From: Maratus speciosus
Lineage: Eukaryota > Arthropoda > Arachnida > Araneae > Salticidae
Direction: 5' to 3'
DNA length: 64,000 nt
Assembly (NCBI GenBank): GCA_963932465.1
Contig: CAWVRF010001077.1
Coordinates: 1-64,000 of the forward strand
In this document: in pieces, positions 56,642-64,000 of the stretch
How positions within the stretch are numbered: position 1 is the first letter of the stretch
Layout of the letters: each line of letters starts with the position of its first letter
Position numbers and translations under genes: made by a program
The notes under the pieces: model-generated
The model's database searches: none
The model's input: only the letters and a program-made list of their open reading frames with translations
Told to the model about the DNA's origin: nothing

Positions 56642-56859
56642 TTAAACCCTTGAAAAGCGGCGAAGCCTTCGTGACATCATATAATTTTAATCCCTAATTG
56701 CCACATTGGCACCGGTATTTTATAATGAAAATTTCTTCTTTATTATGTACGTAAACATGTACTTTTACTAGTTTACAAATAATTCTCTTGTAAATACTGG
56801 ACTAAATAAATGATTTCAATATTTTACGAATACAAGTACCTTGCCCATGAAAGTGTTAA
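56642..56859 (+). mobile_element. TTAA MITE, AGCGGCGAAGCC subfamily
   Basis: TTAAACCCTTGAAAAGCGGC at the left, TTGCCCATGAAAGTGTTAA at the right. The interior, CCCTAATTGCCACATTGGCA and TCTTGTAAATACTGG, is shared almost unchanged with 57397-57615. Confidence 0.8.
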
Positions 56860-57396
56860 AAAAATCGGGAGGTTTGCAACTATGAATAATCGTAAACTAA
56901 AATTGTATTTATCCCTCAATTGCTTATAATACCACTTTTTATTACAGTATTAATATTAAATTTAAACTTATAACCGTTACATACTTTATAAACTATAGCT
57001 AGACTTTTTATTCCCAATGCAGGACTGCCACAGACGACAATTTTTTAATTCTATTACGCACCATTTTTTCAAAACAGAAGTCTTTTACATAAGCTTTGAC
57101 GGCATTTGCAAGAGAAATATGCTACAAATGTATGTTTTAAAAATAATTGTGCCAACAGAATATATAAATAGTCGCCTGTGGCAGCTCTGCAATGTTTTAC
57201 TAGAATAATAATAAGACAATTAAAATACAATACTGCGTGTAAAGTTGCTTTCAACTCGGAAGCCCATCAAAGTCTTTACACTGTTAAGCACTCTGTCATT
57301 ATATAAAGCAGAAATAACCATTCAAACTTTCTGGTGAGAATTTGCAATTTCTGAATAAAAAATCCGCCGCGTGTGCCAACATTGCTTGGAAGTCCG

Positions 57397-57615
57397 TTAA
57401 CCCATTGAGAGGCGGTGATGCCGTCACGGCATTACATAATTTTAATCCCTAATTGCCACATTGGCACCAGATTTTTTGAATGAAAACTTCAATTTTATTA
57501 AATAAGCGAAAATATACCTTTACATAATTATAAATAAATTTTCTTGTAAATACTGGTGTTACTCAATTATTTCAACAGTTTACAAATACAATTACCTTGC
57601 CGCTGAAAGGGTTAA
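57397..57615 (+). mobile_element. TTAA MITE, sister of 56642-56859
   Basis: TTAACCCATTGAGAGGCGGT at the left, TTGCCGCTGAAAGGGTTAA at the right. The interior boxes are as in 56642-56859. Its right TTAA is also the left TTAA of the next MITE. Confidence 0.85.
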
Positions 57616-57816
57616 CACTAAACCCGCCGGTTATCTTACTCAAGTTTTATAAAAAAAAAAGTGTTTCACTCCAGAACTTTTATTTAAATCTATTTAACTT
57701 ATTTAATTTGCCTATTTTTGCTATATATATTTAACATATCTTAATAAAAAAATTCTTGTTCGAATCGACAATTATCAATTTGTCACAATGACCTCTAATG
57801 GCGATTCTAGAGTTAA
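57612..57816. mobile_element. TTAA MITE, CACTAAACCCGCC subfamily
   Basis: TTAACACTAAACCCGCCGGT at the left pairs with ATGGCGATTCTAGAGTTAA at the right. It shares the TTAA at 57612 with its neighbour, so the two sit back to back. Confidence 0.6.
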
Positions 57817-60298
57817 AAATAGAAGGTCTTAAAATTTTTGAGAATTATGTTCTTTTATTTTCGTTAAAATACAGATATAAAGAAATCCGTCGAACGAGGC
57901 TTTTTTTATTCAAATTAATCACTGTAAAAGTTAAAAGTTATTTTAAATACTACTAGCAAAAGCCATGCTTTGTTTCGATTCGCGAAGCATTATTTAATAA
58001 AATAAATATTTGAAAGTAACAATATTTGTTTATATTATTTTCGCATCTTTATTAAGCAAAAACGTTATTTTACGATTTGGTGCATTTTAATTTTAGAAAT
58101 GTAAATTCAACCAAATAACTAAGAATCTCCTCGGAATTTTTTATTTATCATATAAAGAATTTAACAATTAATTTTACTTGTTTACAATTCTTTTGTTGCC
58201 ACTTTACAAATAAAAATCAAATATAATTCTTTTAAAATGCGTAAGTATCGTCTGCGTAAATGATTTCACATAATAAGAATAAATTGTATATTTAATTTTT
58301 AACACTGAAAAATATTTTCATAAATTAATGTAAATAATTGAAGTATTGATAAATAAGTTTTTATTCATTAAAAATATGCTGTAATTTTCATAAAAAAGGG
58401 TATTTTAAAAATTTCATAGAAGAAATCTTGCAAATATTTAATTAATCATGATTCTATCTGTGATTACTCACTCCACGATTTATTTTTTCTTCTGAAAATA
58501 TACGTGTTTCATTTCTTATTTGAAATAATGCGTCCGTTATCGAAAAACATGTAAAATAAATTAATTAAAATAATAAATTTTTTAAGGTTATTCTGTAAAA
58601 ATTAATATTGTGCAAATGTTCAGATCATAATTTATTTTTATGTTTAATTTCAATTCAAAATACTGAATAGTTTTTTTTTGTAAAGTGTATGACAGAATGT
58701 AATTTGTGTAGCCTAGTAAAGGATTCTCTTCGCTCATCCTGATTACTTTCATAAAACTTGAAATGTATGTAATTCCACTTTTAAAAATATAGCATCCAAG
58801 AACTGTCTCCTTATATCGGTAATTGAAAGCACTTGCTTAAGATTTCTTTTTTTGCAGTTTCGATTTTTGGCTGCTGTGCTATGATAAAAATCCATAATGC
58901 ATTTCAATATTTTCATTACAATTACGTGAACTGCAGACGAAGTAATTCTTTTCTCTGTCCAATACCGGAAATAAACTCTTGTATTCGAAATGTAAATCAA
59001 TCATTGTTGCATTAATGTGTATGTGATAATGGACGCAATTTCCGGATCGAAAGTGTTTTAAGGAAAGCAAGAGTGCACTCGAAGTAGAATATTCATTTTT
59101 GTTTTGCCCTTAGTAAAATTTGGCTGCAAATCTTCTTAATTGTCAGCAGTACATTACTATTTTTGTAGAAAATTCATTTACATAGATTATGTAGATGTAG
59201 ACTAATTACTACACTTATAATAAAAGTAACGTATAAAGCATGTATAAAATAAAATTTACAAGCTTTGAAAAAGCGCAAATTTAAAATGAAAATATGTGTT
59301 TTGTCCAATGCATAATTTTTTATAACATATTTAACACTATAATTAACTCGCATTACAAAATTTGTATTTAATATTTCAATCGCAAAACTCGTAGTCTCTC
59401 GTTTTATCGTAAAATTTGTACATTTTTCTCCAATTAATTAAGGCAAAATATTCTGGTTAAAACAAATAAATAAATAAATAAATGTTAAATTGTACGCCCT
59501 CTCATATGCCTGAAATTGTATTTTATTTTAAAATTTATGAATGGAATCTAATAAATTGAGAATATTCAATTTTTAAACAGTCTGTATAAGTGAGAAATAA
59601 ACGTTAAAAACAGTGAGAAAAGTATTTCTAGTTTAATGTATTGAATATGGTGAGAACATATTCTTATTTCGCGTAAAATAAATCAATAAGAAGAAAAGGG
59701 AATTTCGTGTTGTGTTCGACTAGAACAAAAGGAAAATAAACAACGGTTCAAGACATGCATCGATGCACTTTTCGGAGGGAATATACTATGGAGATTTTCG
59801 TTTATGAAAGAGCCGTAGAGAATATAAAGGTCTCAAAGCTCATAAAAATTCATTCAAGTACATTTTCGTTGACTTTAAAATCAAAACAAACTTTCTAGAC
59901 ATGCATTTAAAAATTATTCAAAATCTCTCCCTTTAGATTTCTACATAATAATGGGATAAATCTTAAATAGGAAAGTTGAAAAAGGAAAATACAAGACAAT
60001 ACATTTATAATTTAAATTTTATATATCTAATAATATAAATGTGATAATAAACTGACCATTGTCTGCACAATGGTGTATTTATGAATAAATCAAAATTAAC
60101 TTTTAATAAATAACTTCAATTTCAAGCAACCACTATACTAATGAATTTATTTAAATAAAAATATTCGCATGTGTTATCACAGAAATCCGATATAAAACAA
60201 GCCGCAGAACTTCTCTTTAAAATGTACCCTAAATATATGTACAAAAGACAAACTTCCAACAACAAACAAACAAAAAAAATAATCGTAAGGTATAGGGT
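57817..60298. other. AT-rich sequence with scattered repeat fragments
   Basis: 57953-57995 (CTAGCAAAAGCCATGC...GCGAAGCATT) looks like a minus-strand Helitron-type end. 59640-60000 is the inverted partner of 52520-53050. An AAAT microsatellite lies at 59465-59483. No coding region is supported. Confidence 0.4.
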
Positions 60299-60491
60299 TA
60301 ACACGGTTCGTACGGATACCGTTATTTCTCCAGGAAACTGCCAGTATATTTTTATAGAAAAATAAATCTATTTTAAACGCGCAAAATTTCGCCTGCTTTT
60401 CAGAAGAGATTTTCTATAAGATAATACTGGTGAAGAAAAATTTTCTGGTCTGCAAAATTCTGCAAAATTCAAGGAGGCGTACGAACCATGG
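60299..60491. mobile_element. GGTTCGTACG-ended MITE
   Basis: CACGGTTCGTACGGATACC at the left and AGGCGTACGAACCATG at the right. The interior AAATAAATCTATTTTAAACGCG is shared with 16461-16700. It is similar to hAT-type ends at 60969, but no duplication is clear. Confidence 0.6.
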
Positions 60492-60664
60492 TTAAACTCT
60501 TGAAAGGCGGTGGTTCATTTTTGGACCACTTAATTTGAATTTCTAAATGCCAAATTGCCACTGGTTTCTAGGAATGAAAATTTTCCTTTTATTAAGCTTG
60601 TTACGAATTAAGTGGCAATTAATTTTATAAGTGCAAATACATTTTTAACATTGCATATTGTTAA
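60492..60664 (+). mobile_element. TTAA MITE, GGCGGTGGTTCATTT subfamily
   Basis: TTAAACTCTTGAAAGGCGGT at the left, followed by TCATTTTTGGACCACTTAAT (shared with 41327-41433) and CCAAATTGCCACTGG. The right end is decayed; TTAA at 60661 may be its border. Confidence 0.65.
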
Positions 60665-60668
60665 GCCA

Positions 60669-60920
60669 TTAACCCTTTAGTGCGCAGCTTTGCATATATG
60701 CAAACAACAGTGTTTTGAATTTAATATATTTTTATATTCGTACGTATCTAATTCACACTAGAAAATTAAGATAACAATATTTGCTTTAATTAATAACAGA
60801 CATTCTGTACTTAAATAAAACGAAATTAACCATTTAAACTTTCTGGTGTAAAGTCGGATACTCTGAACTACGTAATTTCTTGAACGTATTCTATCATGGG
60901 CATTCAAGGGAAAAGGTTAG
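60669..60920 (+). mobile_element. TTAA MITE, GTGCGCAGCTTTGCATA subfamily
   Basis: TTAACCCTTTAGTGCGCAGC at the left, GGCATTCAAGGGAAAAGGTTA at the right, where TTAA has become TTAG. The interior AATAAAACGAAATTAACC and ACTTTCTGGTGTAAAG follow the usual internal layout. Confidence 0.65.
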
Positions 60921-60968
60921 GTTTTATAAATTAAATAATTATATAAAATAAGGTATTTGGAGACATAC

Positions 60969-61146
60969 CAGGGTTCGTACACATCAGAGAATTCAGGGGA
61001 TTTTAAGTATTTTAGTACCGGAAATTCCGTAAAGTACTGGTCGCTATATCTCAAGACGGAATTTTCTTTTCGCTAAATAAGCCAAATATTACTTTACGAA
61101 AATTCTGGTAAAGGTTCTTGAAAGTCCCTGAAGCGTACGAACCCTG
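60969..61146. mobile_element. hAT-type MITE, CAGGGTTCGTAC ends
   Basis: CAGGGTTCGTACACATCAG at the left, GAAGCGTACGAACCCTG at the right. Subterminal TTCAGGGGATTTTAAGTA and TTCTTGAAAGTCCCTGAA pair loosely. The flanks AGACATAC and CATACTTA agree only in part. Confidence 0.8.
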
Positions 61147-61369
61147 CATACTTATTAAAATATTTACTAATTTGGAATATTTTAGCGTAAAACAGCCACA
61201 TAACATCGGTTTTTACTTATATTGCAGATGTGCAGCAGAAGAAAAGACTGACGTATTATATGAAAAATGTATATCTGATTTTTTTTATTATTTTTCCTGT
61301 GTAATAAAGCTTTCAGAGAATCACATATAATTTTTTCGATACAAAATAAAAAATCACGCATTTAAGGGT

Positions 61370-61740
61370 CCGCAGACCTTTATTCTTCTACTCTAGTCCG
61401 ACTCTTTTGCGGAAGCAAGATACGTAGGTCCCCAGCCACGTCCCGAATGAAAGACTCTCTAGCGAAAGCCAGGTTGAAAAAAAAAAATCAAAAATTGAAA
61501 CCGCACAAATTTAAAAAAGAAATTACACAAATTAAAGACACCGAAAAGCGGGTAAGGGTTGGGCTCGGGGCGATGAAGCTACCGAACGAATCCTAGTTAC
61601 TTCGAGCCAATTATTAGTCTCGGTCGGCGGGCGAGGGACACGACCGCCGCGACAAGCGGCCCATCTTCGTCCGCAACCCTGTTATTCTTCTACTCCAGTC
61701 CGACTCTTTTGCGGAAGCAAGATACGTAGGTCCCCAGCTA
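61370..61740 (-). repeat. GC-rich segment with a 56-bp direct repeat
   Basis: ATTCTTCTACTCTAGTCCGA to GGTCCCCAGC occurs at about 61379-61434 and 61684-61738 with one difference. Between them is sequence much richer in GC than the window average (61550-61680). On the minus strand each copy could encode the same short tail (AGDLRILLPQKSRT, then E-E and stop), which would suit the 3' end of a retroelement gene. The family is not identified. Confidence 0.55.
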
Positions 61741-61746
61741 TCACGT

Positions 61747-62671
61747 TGTGATATATTTGTTTTCAATAACCTATCCTTTAAAATCTGTTTTTTCAGCTTA
61801 TTAATTCCAGTATTTACCCTCATCTCATTTTAAAAGCTATCTATTAATTATCTTTATCTAAAATCGTAACTTCCTTTCTCTTATTGCTTGTTTACATTTC
61901 CATAGCTAACGATTTGCATTTCTATGCTTTAATTTTCAATCTGTTTTTGTTTTTGGCCGCTTGCCAATACTCCTAGTTCATTCTCTCGCGCGATCTCCGT
62001 GCGGGGTTTGTGCGCATGCGCATCGAATGGATATCGGAGCAGCCGATATTTCTCCTTGGCGCGCGACGCTTGGCGTGCGTTTGCATAATCAGCGCTCTCT
62101 TGGCGCGATTGATTCATGCGCGGCGATTTTTGAATGGATCGACGTTCGTATTTCACCGGCACTTGACGTTTCAACTTCGTGCGTGTAGCACGCGTTTTTC
62201 TCCCTTCTCGCGCTAGCGTTTTCACGGCAGGGACATGGTACAGCGCACGTTCCTTTTTAGATTGGAACGGAGCTTTTTCCTTTTCTTCATTCCGTATCAT
62301 AATAATATCTTAAATGTTTTTTTAAAAGGAGCAATTACAATTTTACTAAATGTATTCACGAAATTAAAGAGGAAAGCACAGCACTTTGCGGAGACTGCAA
62401 AAGGACATCCTCCTCCCAAGTATGAGTAAGCTGAAATAAATTGGTGTGGACTCTCAACTTATTGGATCTGTTTTATTATTCAAGAGCTAAGGTATTTCTT
62501 TTCATTCTATTCCTTTCTTAATCGATGCATTTTTTACAATACGATCACCAGCTGCCTAACTTCAATTCATCTCTATTCTAATAAGTATGGTACAACTAAA
62601 TAACTTAAAGAACTCAATTTATTCCATTTAAACTTTAATCTTAAAAGAACCTGTCCTCATCATTATATATT
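61747..62671 (+). repeat. Putative 5' LTR of a Ty3/Gypsy-type retrotransposon
   Basis: It lies directly upstream of a primer-binding-site-like sequence and a gag gene. A GC- and CpG-rich block at 61975-62235 (CGCGCGATCTCCG, GCGCATGCGCATCG) would be the promoter region. The left border is not certain: TGTGATATATTTG at 61747 is only a candidate. The second LTR is outside the window, so the repeat cannot be proven here. Confidence 0.45.
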
Positions 62672-62690
62672 TGGTGCCTAGCCAGGGCAC
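62672..62690 (+). promoter_or_regulatory. Putative tRNA primer-binding site
   Basis: TGGTGCCTAGCCAGGGCAC begins with TGG, the complement of the tRNA 3' CCA end, and follows ATTATATATT. This is the usual place and start of a minus-strand primer site. The primer tRNA species was not determined. Confidence 0.55.
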
Positions 62691-63225
62691 GTAAAGTGCA
62701 TATAGTAAAATTTATTTTCTTTCGTGAACCACGTGTTCGCACGTAGTTACGATCTTTTAAATTTGGCAGAAAATGCTTAGCATCAGAAGAAATAATGGTT
62801 TAAAATTGAAAATATAGACGTTTTAACGGACAATATTTAGAAAAATCTTGAAATTTTACATTTTTTCATGAAGATGCACTTAGATTGAAACATGTGTACG
62901 TTCCGTACAATATTTTGAATGGGCAAATGCCAAAAGTGTTATATTTCATCTAAGCACCTTTTTATTGTGTAAAATGAGAATTTAATTAGGAATATCAACT
63001 ATTTCAAATAACCTCAAGACTTTTTTCAATGTATAATTTTCTGTGCATCTAAGAATTTCTTCAAAATATATGCAAAGTGTGAAGATATGAAAATAGTAAT
63101 TTGTCTGTTTGATTTAATGAACATTCTGCATTCATCTGTTTCATTTATATATTTAATTTCTGTTTGAACATTCATCATTTGTTTCATTTATATATTTAAT
63201 TTTTGTTGCATAATTTTTTTCAATC
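62691..63225 (+). other. Leader between primer site and gag
   Basis: AT-rich untranslated leader. It contains a direct repeat near 63125-63200 (ATTCATCTGTTTCATTTATA, then TCATCATTTGTTTCATTTATA). No coding sequence. Confidence 0.5.
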
Positions 63226-64000
63226 ATGCGACCCACCAATAATTCTCAGCCAGCATTAGACAGTAATAATGCACAGTCTTCCAGTAATACACTATCTAAA
63301 CACTCAAACTTTTTTAACATTCATATATCTCCATTTTTGGGAGATCCGGATTTGTTAGAATTTTTTATTAGTCAGGTTAAAGATGTCGCTGCCAGTAATC
63401 ACTGGCCAGAGAAGGAAGCACTAACGTTTGCTAAATCAAAATTAGATGGGCCTGCTCGCATTTTTATAGTACAGAAGCTAGAATATCACAATATTAACAC
63501 AACTACAGAACTATTCAATGTACTCCGTACACAATTCAAGAAGCAAAATGTTTGTAAGGCAAGGCCAGAATTCAATGCAATGGTAATGCTACCAGCAGAA
63601 AGCATTAGTAATCTCGCCCATAGGTTGGACTCGTTAGCCCCAAAGGCTCATAACACAATAAAGGATGCTAATGCACTAAATGCAATCAAGTTTAACAAAT
63701 TTATTTCCATCATTCCAAGTAATTACAGAGTTCACATTTTGCAAAATAATATAGAGACATATTGTGAGGCTGTTGAAAAAGCCAGACTTTTACAGGATTG
63801 TGAAGTCAATAACGAGCACATATGTCAAACATCCCTGAGCACTCCATTACATGACCTTAAATCACAGATAATTGAGCTAAAAGAGAGTATCCCTCACTTT
63901 AGTCAGAAGCCATATGACAAAGATGATGCACCATCGAGGAACTTATCTAAAAATAGAAATTTCAACGTACAAGCGGTTAGAGAAAATCAGAATCTTAGAA
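63226..64000 (+). CDS. gag: Ty3/Gypsy-type Gag polyprotein, 5' part
   Basis: The frame from ATG at 63226 stays open to the window's end (258 codons), without a stop. After a Ser/Asn-rich start comes FNIHISPFLGDPDLLEFFIS, then WPEKEALTFAKSKLDGPAR, then TELFNVLRTQFKKQN. This F-x-G-...-L-x-x-F, W-x-x-x-x-x-x-x-x-A-x-x-x-L-x-G-x-A and L-x-x-x-F order is the retrotransposon Gag capsid domain (PF03732-like). Its role is to form the particle that packages element RNA in the cytoplasm. The zinc-knuckle region and pol would lie beyond 64000. The intact frame suggests a young copy. Confidence 0.85.
   Translation, partial: MRPTNNSQPALDSNNAQSSSNTLSKHSNFFNIHISPFLGDPDLLEFFISQVKDVAASNHWPEKEALTFAKSKLDGPARIFIVQKLEYHNINTTTELFNVLRTQFKKQNVCKARPEFNAMVMLPAESISNLAHRLDSLAPKAHNTIKDANALNAIKFNKFISIIPSNYRVHILQNNIETYCEAVEKARLLQDCEVNNEHICQTSLSTPLHDLKSQIIELKESIPHFSQKPYDKDDAPSRNLSKNRNFNVQAVRENQNLR

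Noticed and set aside
61376..61740. Ribosomal RNA gene fragment
   Set aside because: The GC-rich stretch looked rRNA-like at first, but I could not match it to any conserved rRNA motif.
61929..62300. 123-residue minus-strand frame, arginine- and lysine-rich
   Set aside because: It overlaps the GC-rich core of the putative LTR, which also has open frames on the other strand. High GC removes stop codons by chance.

Overview
This is a eukaryotic, strongly AT-rich, non-coding window packed with mobile elements. It looks arthropod. It carries hAT, pogo/Tigger, Tc1 and Helitron elements, TTAA-flanked piggyBac-type MITEs, tRNA-derived SINEs and a Ty3/Gypsy-type retrotransposon. A sequence at 17.9-19.3 kb encodes a start resembling a repeat-associated arthropod protein family (remembered, not searched). 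Species cannot be told. There are no operons and no bacterial signals. Nearly all short open reading frames are chance products of AT-rich or poly-A/T sequence. I see no complete cellular protein gene.

Layout. 0-13.4 kb: hAT elements with 8-bp target duplications, a split A-rich degenerate repeat, a pogo/Tigger-like element holding a hAT, a GGTAC-ended element with nested insertions, a possible minus-strand 5' exon at 12.2 kb and a young 265-bp tandem duplication. 13.46-16.46 kb: a full-length decayed pogo/Tigger element whose transposase gene is split by a TTAA MITE. 17.4-20.3 kb: a SINE, a duplicated TTAA-MITE locus and a terminal-inverted-repeat element carrying a 158-bp satellite. 20.83-23.85 kb: a minus-strand Helitron. 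25.02-30.82 kb: a 5.8-kb element with terminal inverted repeats and facing GTGAC/GTCAC-rich blocks. It holds a Tigger MITE and a possible signal-peptide exon at 28.8 kb. 32.8-41.4 kb: assorted MITEs and a second Helitron. 42.9-45.2 kb: a Tc1-like transposase gene hit by two TTAA MITEs, further TTAA MITEs and a SINE. 45.4-51.4 kb: MITEs, including a three-level nest at 47.2-47.8 kb. 53.3-54.3 kb: a Tigger element containing a fold-back tRNA-derived SINE with a 12-bp target duplication. 54.8-61.1 kb: more TTAA and hAT MITEs. 61.4-64 kb: a GC-rich duplicated segment, a putative LTR, a primer-binding site and the start of a gag gene that runs off the window.

The elements do not form a pathway. 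The window is a record of successive insertions, and target-site duplications and split reading frames give their order. The best-supported results are TTAA MITEs that interrupt two transposase genes at positions where simple removal makes the frame continuous, the inverted SINE, and the large 25-31 kb element.
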